Source: 66-474 sp035606235
GTDB taxonomy: Bacteria; Pseudomonadota; Gammaproteobacteria; Xanthomonadales; Rhodanobacteraceae
Reading direction: 5' to 3'
Length of the DNA: 64,000 bases
Assembly (NCBI GenBank): GCA_035606235.1
Contig: DATNFU010000015.1
Coordinates: 1-64,000, forward strand
The translations under genes and the position numbers were made by a program. How positions within the stretch are numbered: position 1 is the stretch's first letter; the number at the start of each line of letters is the position of its first letter. Of this stretch, positions 1 through 10,530 are shown in pieces. Under the pieces are notes generated by a model. That model was not told where the DNA came from and did no database searches. It was given only the letters and a program-made list of their open reading frames with translations.

Positions 1-120
1 GCCGATTGAATCAGGGCCGATTGAGTCAGGGCCGATTGAGTCAGGGCCGATTGAGTCAGGGCCGATTGAATCAGGGCCGATTGAATCAGGGCCGATTGAA
101 TCAGGGCCGATTGATTGCGG
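1..120. repeat. 15-bp tandem repeat (minisatellite), about 8 units
   Basis: Seven head-to-tail 15-bp units (gccgattgaatcagg or the variant gccgattgagtcagg) fill positions 1-105, and a decayed eighth unit follows at 106-120. The unit order by variant base is A-G-G-G-A-A-A. The array begins at the window edge, so its full length is unknown. The A-type unit contains the small dyad GATT-G-AATC, which the G variant breaks. The array runs into the 3' end of the neighbouring minus-strand lipoprotein gene, and each unit carries a TGA in that gene's frame. Confidence 0.95.
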
Positions 121-589
121 GGCTGTGTAACCGCGGCGGCAATGCCGGCGCGTGATGGTCGCGATCATCGTGATTGCCCCAGTCGCCGTGATCCTGATGC
201 ACACCGTCCCCGCGACTGCCGTGGCCATCATCCCAATGGCCGTGATCATCATGGCCGCCGGTCCAGTGGCCATGATCGTCATGATGGCCGCGATCGCCGT
301 GGTGGTAATCGTGTCGGCCGCCGGAATACGGATAACCGTACCCATACCCTGGCGGATAGCCATAACCGACGCCGATGCTCACCGACCCGCAGTTGATGCA
401 ACCGTCGCCGTAATAGCCGCTCCCGTCGTAATAACCGCCGGCGGCGCCATAGCCATCATCGTAATAACCCTCGCTCGAGTAGTAACCGCCTGGCGCGGCG
501 TAATACCCGGCATCCGAGCGGACATATTCCGGCGGCATGACGCAGCCGCCCAAGAGCAATAGTCCCGCAACCAGCAGCGCGATTTTCAT
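101..589 (-). CDS. Tyr/Gly- and His/Asp-rich putative lipoprotein
   Basis: A 162-residue protein of unknown function. Residues 1-16 form a lipoprotein signal with lipobox LGGC (Cys16), so it should be lipid-anchored in the envelope. Residues 24-90 are Gly/Tyr-rich with repeated GYY motifs. Residues 92-150 are extremely rich in His, Asp and Gly, including repeated DDHGHW. That composition suggests metal binding or a sticky, disordered surface; this is inference from composition only. A GGGA Shine-Dalgarno-like sequence lies about 7 bases before the ATG. It lies 78 bp downstream of pepN on the same strand and may be co-transcribed. Its stop codon falls in the 15-bp repeat array, so the C-terminus may have been shaped by repeat change. 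No homologous family is recognised. Confidence 0.75.
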   Translation of the reverse strand: MKIALLVAGLLLLGGCVMPPEYVRSDAGYYAAPGGYYSSEGYYDDGYGAAGGYYDGSGYYGDGCINCGSVSIGVGYGYPPGYGYGYPYSGGRHDYHHGDRGHHDDHGHWTGGHDDHGHWDDGHGSRGDGVHQDHGDWGNHDDRDHHAPALPPRLHSPAINRP

Positions 590-667
590 CTACGAATCCC
601 GGCAATGAGTATGTTGCAGGGACGATACACCTGGGCGGGTAAATTGGCGTTCAAGAATGCGGCATTC

Positions 668-3316
668 TCAGTCGCGCATGCGCGCAAGGATGTCCGCCAA
701 ATCGCGCGACATTCCGGAATGGCTTTCGATTTCCCGCAACGCCAGCAGAGCCGCTGCGCGCCGCTGCGGCTCCAGCCTGTGCCAACTCTCGAACGCCTTG
801 GCAAGCCGCGCCGCGTTCTGCGGATTGAGGGCGTCGATCTCGATCAGGCGGTCGGCGATGTAGTGGTAGCCCGCGCCGTCGGGCCGATGAAAGCCGACCG
901 GATTGCCACGCGCGAACGCGCCCAGCAGCGCCTGCACGCGATTGGGATTGTGCAGGCTGAAAGCCGGATCGTCCGCCAACAGCTGCACGCGCGCCAGCGC
1001 TTCGCGCGTAGGCGCCTGCGCCTGCAGCGCGAACCACTTGTCCAGCACCAGCGGCTTGCCGTCGTAGCGCGCGCGAAAATCGCGCAAGGCCTGCTCGGCC
1101 TGCGCGGCCCCGGCGCGGACCAGTGCGGCCAATGCGGCCAGGCGGTCGGTCATCGTTTGCGCCTGCTCGTATTGCTTCATCGCGAGCGCCGCGCCGAATG
1201 GCGGATCGGCGCGCAGCAGCAATGCAAGCACGCGACCTTGTAATCGTCGCCGTGCTTGGGCGGGCGCATCCAGCGCGCCGGATTCGCTTTGCCGGAGTGC
1301 GTGGTAGCGCGCCGGCAGCACCTCTCCCAGGCGTATCGCCAGCGCGTCTTCGATTGCTTCGCGCGCGGCGTGCACGCGCTCGGGATCGAGCGGATCGTGG
1401 CGCGCGCCCAACTCAATCGCGGAGGGTGCCGCAAGCATGTCGGCCAGCAACGCCGGATCGAGCTGCGCGGTATCCGCCTCGAACAAATCCGCAAGCGTGG
1501 CACACCAGGCGTCCAGCGCGGAGCGATCCTGCGCGCCCGCATGCAGGGCATCGTATGCCGCGGCGGCAAGTTGCTGGCCGGCATTCCAGCGGTCGTAGCC
1601 TTCCGACTCGTACCGCAGCAGCAGCGCCAGTTCCCGTGGTGAACAGGCGTATTGCCATTGTACTGGCGCGGAAAAGCCGCGCAGCAGCGAGGGCACCGGA
1701 CGCGCATCCACATCGGTGAACACGAAGCGCTGTTCGCGCTGCGTCAGCTCCAGCACGCACTCGTCGCCCACGCTTGCGGGCTCCCCTTGCAGGTGCAGCG
1801 GCAAGCGCCGGCCGTCGCACGCGAACAGCGCCAGGCGAACCGGGATCGGCAGCGGCGATTTTTCCGGCTGCCCGGCGGTCGGGGCGGTTTGCTGCGCCAG
1901 CGTCAAGGTGTAACGACGGGTCGAAGCATCGTAATCGCCCTGCGCAGTGACGCACGGCGTGCCCGCTTGCGCGTACCAGGCCAGATATGGCGAGAGATCC
2001 AGGTCGTTGGCTTCGCCAAGCGCCGCGAGTAGATCCTCGATGGTCGCGGCTTGCCCGTCGTGGCGCGTGAAATACAAATCGGTTCCGCGCCGGAAGCGCA
2101 ACGCACCCAGCCGCCCGGCGAGCATGCGCACCAGCTCCGCGCCTTTTTCATAGACGGTCGCGGTATAGAAATTGTCGATTGCGGTGTACTCGGCCGGACG
2201 CACCGGGTGCGCCAGCGGGCCCGCGTCTTCCGGAAACTGCACGCGCCTGAGCGTCCCCACTTCGTCGATGCGCTGCAATGCCGCCGATTGCATGTCCGCG
2301 CAGAACTGCTGTTCGCGAAACACGGTGAAGCCTTCCTTCAACGACAGCTGGAACCAGTCGCGGCAGGTGATGCGATTGCCACTCCAGTTGTGGAAGTACT
2401 CGTGCGCGATTATCGCTTCGATGTGGCGGTATTCATCGTCGGTGGTGGTTTCCGGATCGGCCAGCAGGTATTTGGCGTTGAAGATGTTGAGACCCTTGTT
2501 CTCCATCGCGCCCATGTTGAAGTCGTGTGTGGCGACGACGTTGAAAATGGCGAGATCGTAATTGCGCCCGTACACGCGCTCGTCCCAGCGCATCGCGCGC
2601 TCCAGCGCGTCCATCGCGTAGCCGCAACCGTCGATCGCATCGGCCTCCGCATAGATGCGCAAGCTGACCTCGCGGCCCTCGGCGGTGCGGTAGGCACGCT
2701 CGATCTTTTCCAGATGACCCGCCACCAACGCGAACAGATAACTCGGCTTGGGATACGGATCCACGAAGCGCGCCCACCTCCGTCCATCCGGTAACGTGCC
2801 GGTGCCATCCGGGCCGCCGCCGGCCAGCAACACCGGAAAGCGCGCAGCATCGGCGCGTAGCGTCACCGTGTATTGCGCCAGCACATCCGGGCGATCAGGG
2901 AAGAAGGTGATGCGGCGAAAGCCCTGCGCTTCGCATTGCGTCAGCAGGAAACCCGAGTCGTGCGAACCCGACAGATACAAACCCGACAGCGCGGTATTTT
3001 GTGCCGGTGCAATGCGCACCCGGGTTTCCAGCATGCTGCCGTCGCGCGCACCCGGAATAGTCAAACCCCGCGCATCAAGCCGGTATTCCGTTGCGGCGAG
3101 CGCGCGTCCGTCGAGACTGATATCCAGCAGTTCCAGTTCTTCACCATCCAGATGCAGCGGCTCGTCGCGCTCGCACTGCAAATGCAGTCGCGCCGTGACA
3201 ACGGTCGCGTCCACGGCGAGATCGAAAACCAGCTCGACCCGCCTGACACGCCACGCCGGCGGGCGGTAATCGGCAAGGCGCACGGTGGCATCGGGCTGGG
3301 CGGCGGAATCGTTCAT
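668..3316 (-). CDS. pepN: Aminopeptidase N (M1 family zinc metallopeptidase)
   Basis: An 882-residue protein, close to the 870 of E. coli PepN. The M1 zinc site HEYFH lies at residues 305-309 within HEYFHNWSGN, and the substrate-binding motif GAMEN is about 35 residues before it. The bacterial PepN C-terminal helical region is present. PepN is a cytoplasmic enzyme that removes N-terminal residues from peptides during protein turnover. The frame stays open upstream to 4177, but that part overlaps the divergent PLP-enzyme gene. The ATG at 3316 gives MNDSAAQPD, the expected PepN start. Start codons of the two divergent genes are only 42 bp apart, so their promoters must overlap the coding starts or lie in this short gap. 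Confidence 0.95.
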   Translation of the reverse strand: MNDSAAQPDATVRLADYRPPAWRVRRVELVFDLAVDATVVTARLHLQCERDEPLHLDGEELELLDISLDGRALAATEYRLDARGLTIPGARDGSMLETRVRIAPAQNTALSGLYLSGSHDSGFLLTQCEAQGFRRITFFPDRPDVLAQYTVTLRADAARFPVLLAGGGPDGTGTLPDGRRWARFVDPYPKPSYLFALVAGHLEKIERAYRTAEGREVSLRIYAEADAIDGCGYAMDALERAMRWDERVYGRNYDLAIFNVVATHDFNMGAMENKGLNIFNAKYLLADPETTTDDEYRHIEAIIAHEYFHNWSGNRITCRDWFQLSLKEGFTVFREQQFCADMQSAALQRIDEVGTLRRVQFPEDAGPLAHPVRPAEYTAIDNFYTATVYEKGAELVRMLAGRLGALRFRRGTDLYFTRHDGQAATIEDLLAALGEANDLDLSPYLAWYAQAGTPCVTAQGDYDASTRRYTLTLAQQTAPTAGQPEKSPLPIPVRLALFACDGRRLPLHLQGEPASVGDECVLELTQREQRFVFTDVDARPVPSLLRGFSAPVQWQYACSPRELALLLRYESEGYDRWNAGQQLAAAAYDALHAGAQDRSALDAWCATLADLFEADTAQLDPALLADMLAAPSAIELGARHDPLDPERVHAAREAIEDALAIRLGEVLPARYHALRQSESGALDAPAQARRRLQGRVLALLLRADPPFGAALAMKQYEQAQTMTDRLAALAALVRAGAAQAEQALRDFRARYDGKPLVLDKWFALQAQAPTREALARVQLLADDPAFSLHNPNRVQALLGAFARGNPVGFHRPDGAGYHYIADRLIEIDALNPQNAARLAKAFESWHRLEPQRRAAALLALREIESHSGMSRDLADILARMRD

Positions 3317-3358
3317 GGCATGTGACGGTAAGATTGGTGGGTGATTGACGAGGTGTAC

Positions 3359-4318
3359 ATGAACCGGGCCCCAAACATCAGTATCGCAGACATCCGTGTC
3401 GCCGCCGCGCGGATCGCCGCGCATGCGACGGTAACACCGGTGCTGCGCGCGGATGCGTTGGACGAACTGGTCGGCGCGCGATTGCATTGCAAGTGCGAAA
3501 ATCTGCAAATCGGCGGTGCGTTCAAGTTCCGCGGCGCCTGCAATGCGGTGTGGGCGCTGAGCGACGATCAGGCCGCGCGCGGCGTGGTGACGCATTCCTC
3601 CGGCAATCATGGCGCCGCGCTGGCCCTTGCCGCGCGCACGCGCGGCGTCCCCGCGCACGTAGTGGTACCCGAAGGCGCAGTGCGCGCCAAGCTCGCCAAC
3701 ATCGAAGCGGCCGGCGCGGTGCTGCACCATTGCGCGCCCACATTGGTGGCGCGCGAGGAAGCGGCATCCCGCATCCAGCGCGAAGCCGGCGCGACGCTGG
3801 TGCACCCCTACACCGACCCCAACGTGATCGCGGGTCAGGGCACCGCCACGCTGGAATTGCTGCAACAGGTTCCCGATCTCGATGTGCTGATCGCACCCCT
3901 GGGCGGCGGCGGCTTGATGTCGGGCACGGCGATCGTGGCGCGCGCGCTCACGCCGGATGTGAAACTGATCGCGGCCGAACCTGCCGGCGCGGATGACGGC
4001 TATCGTTCCTTGCAACGCGGCGAGCGCGTCGTCGAGGTGATTCCCGACACGATCTGTGATGGCTTGCGCGCGACGATTGGCGAAATCAACTTCGCGCTGC
4101 TGCGTACACACAATGTCGAGGTCATCACCGTCGACGATGGGCAGACGCTCGCCGCCATGCGTCTGCTGTGGACGCATCTCAAACAGACAATCGAACCTTC
4201 CTCCGCGACCGTGCTGGCCGCGTTGCTCGCATCACGCGAGCGCATCGCCGGTTTGCGGATCGGTGTGATTCTCAGCGGCGGCAACGTGGATCTGGACAGA
4301 ATCCCGTTCACGCGTTAA
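3359..4318 (+). CDS. PLP-dependent threonine dehydratase / serine racemase-like enzyme
   Basis: A 319-residue fold-type II PLP enzyme. The Schiff-base lysine sits in GAFKFRGA, the substrate loop is SSGNHG, and the phosphate-binding loop is GGGGLMSG. Family members deaminate L-threonine or L-serine to 2-oxoacids or racemise serine. The protein has no C-terminal ACT regulatory domain, so it resembles the short catabolic/racemase type rather than biosynthetic IlvA. The ATG at 3359 has GAGG about 6 bases upstream and is preferred; a GTG at 3341 would add six residues. It diverges from pepN and converges with glmS, leaving 27 bp between stop codons. Substrate is not decidable by eye. Confidence 0.88.
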   Translation: MNRAPNISIADIRVAAARIAAHATVTPVLRADALDELVGARLHCKCENLQIGGAFKFRGACNAVWALSDDQAARGVVTHSSGNHGAALALAARTRGVPAHVVVPEGAVRAKLANIEAAGAVLHHCAPTLVAREEAASRIQREAGATLVHPYTDPNVIAGQGTATLELLQQVPDLDVLIAPLGGGGLMSGTAIVARALTPDVKLIAAEPAGADDGYRSLQRGERVVEVIPDTICDGLRATIGEINFALLRTHNVEVITVDDGQTLAAMRLLWTHLKQTIEPSSATVLAALLASRERIAGLRIGVILSGGNVDLDRIPFTR

Positions 4319-4345
4319 TCGAAGGAAGTTGGGGCGAGACCCGCC

Positions 4346-6178
<1,833 letters not shown>

Positions 6179-6581
6179 GTTGCTTCTCCTTGTTCCGAGA
6201 ATCTCCGATGGCCTGGCGCTCAATGGCGAGCTGCCATGCCCCTTGGGTCAAGGGGCGAAAATCATTGCGCTGCAAAGGTTTCGATGGTTATGGAAGAACG
6301 GCGACGCAGGTAAGGCCGAACATCAATCATGAAGAGATCAGATATTTCCAGGGTTCAGAGTCTCGGGATGATACGTCGACGCGCGCATCCGCGCTGGTCA
6401 CGCTTTGTCGACGTATGCATGCGTTAAGTTTGCATTTGGTACTCACAACCAAGTTGTGGGTGCGAGTTGCCGCTTTCACACGTTCGTTGCAGTCGCGGCG
6501 GGATGCTGCGGCTCACGAAACGCGGCTCGAGCGGTGCGTCATCGGAGTTGCACGAAGGACGAGGTCCAGGGAAGGAGCGGT
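6179..6581. promoter_or_regulatory. Divergent regulatory region between glmS and the EPS locus
   Basis: A 403-bp non-coding stretch that must hold the promoters of glmS (leftward) and the first EPS gene (rightward). It contains an 8-bp stem hairpin at 6238-6256 (GCCCCTTG / CAAGGGGC, 3-base loop), about 60 bases ahead of glmS, and a perfect 10-bp inverted repeat at 6371-6416. AAGGAG at 6572-6577 is the ribosome binding site of the EPS sugar transferase. I could not identify convincing -35/-10 boxes. Confidence 0.6.
6371..6416. promoter_or_regulatory. Perfect inverted repeat upstream of the EPS sugar transferase (candidate operator)
   Basis: The arms ATACGTCGAC (6371-6380) and GTCGACGTAT (6407-6416) are exact reverse complements separated by 26 bp. 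They lie about 165-210 bp upstream of the sugar-transferase start. Perfect 10-bp arms in a regulatory gap suggest paired half-sites for a dimeric regulator. The regulator is unknown. Confidence 0.45.
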
Positions 6582-7982
6582 ATGTTTCGGCTATTGCGTC
6601 AGCGGGCGTTACGCTGGCAACTGTTTCTGGCCGCCATCGATTTTCTGCTGTTGGTGGCGTGCGTGTATTGCGCCTTGGGTTTGCGCTACTGGAGCGATCC
6701 CGTAACCCAGGTGCAGTTCGGCCACGCGTTGCGGTTGCGCGCACTGCTGGTCGCGCTGATGGTGGTGCTCGGGATGGTCTCGCTGGGCCTCTATCAGAAC
6801 CATTTGCGCGCCAACTGGCGCGGCCTGTTTACCCGCCAGGCGGTCGGCTTCGTGTTGGGCGGCAGCGCGCTGCTGGTGCTGTATTACGCCTTCCCGCCCG
6901 CCTACATCGGCCGCGGCGTGCTGGGCATTTCGCTGGTCGTGGGCTTTGTTGCGGTGGCGGCGTTCCGGGTGGTGTTCCTCAATCTGATCGACGCGAATCT
7001 GTTCAAGCGGCGGGTGTTGGTGCTGGGCGCCGGCACACGCGCCGCGCAGATCGCGCAACGCATGCGGCGGCGTTCGGATTGCCGCGGCTTCCGCATTCTC
7101 GGATATGTGCAGATGGGTGATGAACCCGTGCGGATCCCCGCCAACAAGTTGCTGCGGCCGCATCAGCCCTTGCTGGCGTGGTTGCAGCGCATGCAGATCG
7201 ATGAAATCGTGGTCGGCCCGGACGATCGCCGCTGCGGTCTGCCGATGACGGAACTGCTGGAATGCAAGCAATCGGGCATCGCCGTGGTCGAGTTGGCCGA
7301 TTTCTTCGAGCGCGAGTCGGGCCAGATCAGGATGAATCTGGCCAACCCTTCGTGGCTGGTGTTCTCGGATGGCTTCGATTCCTCGCCGCTGCGCCGGTTG
7401 ATCAAGCGCAGCTTCGATCTCGCCGTCGCGATGATCGTGCTGACCCTGACCTGGCCCTTGATGCTGGCCGTAGCGCTGGCGATCCGCATCGAATCCGGGG
7501 CGGGAGCGCCGGTGCTGTATCGGCAGGAACGCGTAGGCGAACGCGGGCGAACTTTTTTCCTGGTGAAGTTCCGCAGCATGGGAACCGACGCCGAGCTGGA
7601 CGGCGTGGCGCGCTTTGCACGACCCAATGACGACCGGGTGACGCGCGTGGGCCGCTTCATCCGCAAGGCTCGGCTGGACGAATTGCCGCAACTGTGGAAC
7701 GTGCTGCACGGCGACATGAGCTTCATCGGCCCGCGACCGGAACGCCCGCAATTCGTGGACGACTTCAACGCACGGATCCGCTATTACCCGTTGCGCCATT
7801 GCGTGAAGCCCGGACTCACCGGTTGGGCGCAATTGCGTTACGCCTACGGCGCGTCGCAGGAGGACGCCGAAGAAAAGCTGAAGTTCGACCTGTTCTATGT
7901 CAAGAATCACAACCTGATGTTCGACCTGATGATCCTGATCCAGACGGTCGAGGTCGTGTTGTTCGGGCGCGGCGCGCGATGA
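6582..7982 (+). CDS. Polyprenyl-phosphate sugar-1-phosphate transferase (EPS initiating enzyme)
   Basis: A 466-residue membrane enzyme that should transfer the first sugar phosphate to undecaprenyl phosphate and so start EPS repeat-unit assembly at the inner membrane. Residues 1-110 contain four or more membrane segments, followed by a nucleotide-binding-like middle domain. From about residue 268 comes the bacterial sugar transferase domain: KRSFDLAVAMIVLTL, KFRSM, and the catalytic stretch DELPQLWNVLHGDMSFIGPRP starting at residue 366. The C-terminus KNHNLMFDLMILIQTVEVVLF...GAR resembles the subfamily linked to PEP-CTERM/exosortase EPS loci. ATG 6582 has AAGGAG 4 bases upstream; the frame is open from 6405 but without such a signal. 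First gene of the EPS region. Confidence 0.93.
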   Translation: MFRLLRQRALRWQLFLAAIDFLLLVACVYCALGLRYWSDPVTQVQFGHALRLRALLVALMVVLGMVSLGLYQNHLRANWRGLFTRQAVGFVLGGSALLVLYYAFPPAYIGRGVLGISLVVGFVAVAAFRVVFLNLIDANLFKRRVLVLGAGTRAAQIAQRMRRRSDCRGFRILGYVQMGDEPVRIPANKLLRPHQPLLAWLQRMQIDEIVVGPDDRRCGLPMTELLECKQSGIAVVELADFFERESGQIRMNLANPSWLVFSDGFDSSPLRRLIKRSFDLAVAMIVLTLTWPLMLAVALAIRIESGAGAPVLYRQERVGERGRTFFLVKFRSMGTDAELDGVARFARPNDDRVTRVGRFIRKARLDELPQLWNVLHGDMSFIGPRPERPQFVDDFNARIRYYPLRHCVKPGLTGWAQLRYAYGASQEDAEEKLKFDLFYVKNHNLMFDLMILIQTVEVVLFGRGAR

Positions 7983-8047
7983 ACGCGCGCGCTGGCTGCA
8001 CGATCGGCGAGTGCGGCGCACGGTCGCGCGTCCGCCGCGCGTGTCTT

Positions 8048-8464
8048 TCAGAAAACCAGCAGGCCAACACCCCACAGCACCCAGCCCAGCGCGAACAACA
8101 CCAGCGAGGCGAATGCCAGCCGGCGCCACGGCAGCGTGCGCCCGAGCAACGGAATCGTCGCCGCGGCATGATGCGCGTCGGCGGCCAGCCCGGATTGCGG
8201 CGTAGCGCGCGCGCGCCGGCTGCCCGAGGCTTCCGCGCCGGGCAGGCGGCCGAAGCGGCGTTCGAAAGCGATCGCTGCGCGATAGACCGAGATCAGATGA
8301 TGCAGGGATTCAGGAGCCGCATCGGCGGCCAGCTCCGGATTGCGATCCGGATGCAGTTGCAGCATGCGGCGGCGATACGCGAGCTTGAATTCGCTCAGGC
8401 TGCACGCGCCCGGCGTCAGGCCCAGCTCCTGATAAAGCGCGATGAAATCCATGTCGTGAACCAT
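8048..8464 (-). CDS. J-domain protein with C-terminal membrane anchor
   Basis: A 138-residue protein. An N-terminal J domain (about residues 6-70) has the HPD tripeptide at 38-40 (LQLHPDRN), the motif that stimulates Hsp70 ATPase. A charged or disordered linker follows, and a single hydrophobic C-terminal segment (about 115-138) ends WGVGLLVF. It is probably a tail-anchored membrane co-chaperone for DnaK. It is convergent with the sugar transferase (65-bp gap) and divergent from the NRPS gene. A second ATG at residue 5 is possible. The client is unknown; a role in EPS assembly is suggested only by location. Confidence 0.75.
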   Translation of the reverse strand: MVHDMDFIALYQELGLTPGACSLSEFKLAYRRRMLQLHPDRNPELAADAAPESLHHLISVYRAAIAFERRFGRLPGAEASGSRRARATPQSGLAADAHHAAATIPLLGRTLPWRRLAFASLVLFALGWVLWGVGLLVF

Positions 8465-8626
8465 CAGCCCACCCCCGCGGCGGTTCTGAGCCAGGCCGTC
8501 CGGAGCCTGTCAGCGCACGCCGAGCCCGGCGCGACCCCAACATCTTACGCGACGGCCGGCAAAGGGCAAATGCGTACGGCTCGGCGGCGGAGCGGTTGAC
8601 ACGGAATCATCCGAGAGGGAGCTCAA

Positions 8627-10528
8627 GTGCGAGCGGCAATGGACAGCATGGCAACTCAGATTCCGCAGACGGCATCATCGCCCGGCACGTCCGTGCCGCC
8701 GCTATTGAAACCCTTGCAAATCCAGGCGCGCATGCGACCTTCCGCGCTTGCCCTGCGCGGCGGATCGCAATCGCTGGATTACGCCGATCTCGCCGATTCG
8801 GTCGAACGCATCGCCGCGGGTCTGCGCTCGCTGGGAGTGTGCACGGGCGATGTCGTGGCACTCGGCGCGCCACGCGAGCCGCATACGGTGGTGCTGATCC
8901 TGGCGATTCTGCGCGCCGGCGGCGTATGCATGCCGCTGGATGCGGGCCTGCCCGCGGCACGTCTGCGCGGCATGCTGGAAGATGCGCACCCACGCTTGCT
9001 GATCGCACCGGAACATCCGCGTACGCCGTGGTCCGGCCGGGTCCCTCGTTGCGAGCGCGGCGAGCTCGAAGCCCGCGGCGTGAATGCCCAGCCTGCCCTC
9101 GTCAGCCACGCGGAGGCCGCGTATGTGCTGTTCACTTCGGGCTCCAGCGGACGGCCCAAGGGCGTGCTGATGCGCAGCGCGGCGCTCACCGCGCTGATCG
9201 ACTGGCATGGGGCGCACCCGCGGCTGGGATTGCCGGCGCGCACTCTGCAATTCATGCCTTACGGGTTCGATGTGGCGTTCCATGAAATCCTGTCGACGTT
9301 CGCAACCGGCGGCACGCTGATCCTTGCCAGCGACGCCGAGCGCCGTGACCCGTGGGCGCTGCTTGCGCTGCTTGCACGCGAACGCGTCGAACGCGTGTTC
9401 CTTCCGGGCAGTGCGCTGCAAGGGCTGGCCGAAGCGGTCGCTGCCGGTGCCGAGGTTCCCTCAACCTTGCGCGATGTGATCACCGGCGGCGAACAACTGC
9501 GCGTCACGCCGGCGCTGCGCGCGCTGTTCGCCGCCATGCCCGGCAGCGTCTTGCACAATCATTACGGCCCGACTGAAACCCACACGGTCATCGCGCACGA
9601 ACTGGACGGCGATCCCGCCGCCTGGCCGGAGCTGCCGCCCATCGGCAAGCCCTTCTCGCACGTGCGCGCGCGCGTGGTCGACGCCAGGTTGAATGCGCTC
9701 GAGCGAGGGGCGGAGGGCGAGTTGCTGCTGGGGGGTGAATGCGTGGCCGCGGGTTACCTGCATCGCGAGCGCCTGACCGCAGAACGTTTCGTCGAGCATG
9801 ACGGCTTCCGCTGGTATCGCACCGGCGATCGCGTGCGCGAAAACGCCGACGGCACGCTCACCTTTCTTGGCCGGCTGGACGAGCAGATCAAATTCGATGG
9901 GTATCGAATCGAGCCCGCCGAAATCGAAGTGGTGTTGAGCAGGCATCCCGCGGTGGCCGAAGCCGCGCTGGTGATTGCCACATCAGTACGAGGCAAACGA
10001 CTGGTCGCGCATGTGGTGACGCGTGCGAATGCAACCGCTGACAGTGCGTTGCACGGGCAGTGGCGCGCGCATTGCCGGGCCCATCTGCCGGCATGGATGG
10101 TGCCGCAGGAGTTCGTCGTGCATGCGACGCTGCCGCAGACCGCCACAGGCAAGATCGATCGCCGCGCGCTGGCGCAGGAGCAACAGGGAGCACCGATCGC
10201 GTGGCCGGCCGACGCTTCGTTGCAGCAGCAGCTGCGGGCGCTGTGGACGCAGTTGCTGGAGCGCGCGGATCTGGACGACCACGCCAACCTGTTCGATCAC
10301 GGCGCGCGTTCGCTCACCGTGGTGCGCGCGCTCACCGAGTTGCGTCGGCATGGTTTCGACGCGGTGAACGCCGCGCAGATTTACGAATATCCGACGATCG
10401 CGGGGCAGGCTGCGTTGCTGAGCGCGGCGCCGCAAGCCGCCACCACCGGCGAGGCCGCGCGGAATCGCGGGATGCAGCAACGCGAGGCGCTGGCGCGCTT
10501 CGCGCGAAGGCCGATCAGGGAGGGCTGA
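8627..10528 (+). CDS. Stand-alone NRPS adenylation-thiolation didomain protein
   Basis: A 633-residue A-T loading module. The A domain spans about 25-520: FTSGSSGRPKG from residue 169, NHYGPTETH, YRTGDR, and TGKIDRR with the catalytic Lys. The carrier domain (about 530-605) has Ser562 in DHGARSL for the phosphopantetheine arm; the usual LGGHSL context is degenerate. Reading the binding-pocket positions by hand gives D-V-H-F-I-G-H-T-V(-K). Asp at 235 indicates an alpha-amino acid, and the string is closest to proline codes such as DVQFIAHVVK with three differences, so the substrate call is weak. The GTG at 8627 has GAGGGAG upstream; ATG at 8639 is the alternative. The hybrid synthase starts 2 bp after the stop, so the two are translationally linked. 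It probably loads the starter for the downstream KS. Confidence 0.9.
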   Translation: MRAAMDSMATQIPQTASSPGTSVPPLLKPLQIQARMRPSALALRGGSQSLDYADLADSVERIAAGLRSLGVCTGDVVALGAPREPHTVVLILAILRAGGVCMPLDAGLPAARLRGMLEDAHPRLLIAPEHPRTPWSGRVPRCERGELEARGVNAQPALVSHAEAAYVLFTSGSSGRPKGVLMRSAALTALIDWHGAHPRLGLPARTLQFMPYGFDVAFHEILSTFATGGTLILASDAERRDPWALLALLARERVERVFLPGSALQGLAEAVAAGAEVPSTLRDVITGGEQLRVTPALRALFAAMPGSVLHNHYGPTETHTVIAHELDGDPAAWPELPPIGKPFSHVRARVVDARLNALERGAEGELLLGGECVAAGYLHRERLTAERFVEHDGFRWYRTGDRVRENADGTLTFLGRLDEQIKFDGYRIEPAEIEVVLSRHPAVAEAALVIATSVRGKRLVAHVVTRANATADSALHGQWRAHCRAHLPAWMVPQEFVVHATLPQTATGKIDRRALAQEQQGAPIAWPADASLQQQLRALWTQLLERADLDDHANLFDHGARSLTVVRALTELRRHGFDAVNAAQIYEYPTIAGQAALLSAAPQAATTGEAARNRGMQQREALARFARRPIREG

Positions 10529-10530
10529 AC

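Noticed and set aside
1..120. CRISPR-like array
   Set aside because: The 15-bp units are contiguous with no spacers and no cas genes are nearby; it is a tandem repeat.
3317..4177. N-terminal extension of the pepN frame by about 287 residues
   Set aside because: It is antisense to the PLP-enzyme gene, encodes no recognisable domain, and the normal PepN N-terminus begins at the ATG at 3316.
6238..6256. glmS ribozyme or riboswitch upstream of glmS
   Set aside because: Only a simple 8-bp hairpin is present; the glmS ribozyme is known from Firmicutes and none of its core is visible.
10060..10530. Upstream extension of the PKS-NRPS frame
   Set aside because: It overlaps the A-T protein in another frame and has arginine-rich, non-family sequence; the KS begins at ATG 10531.
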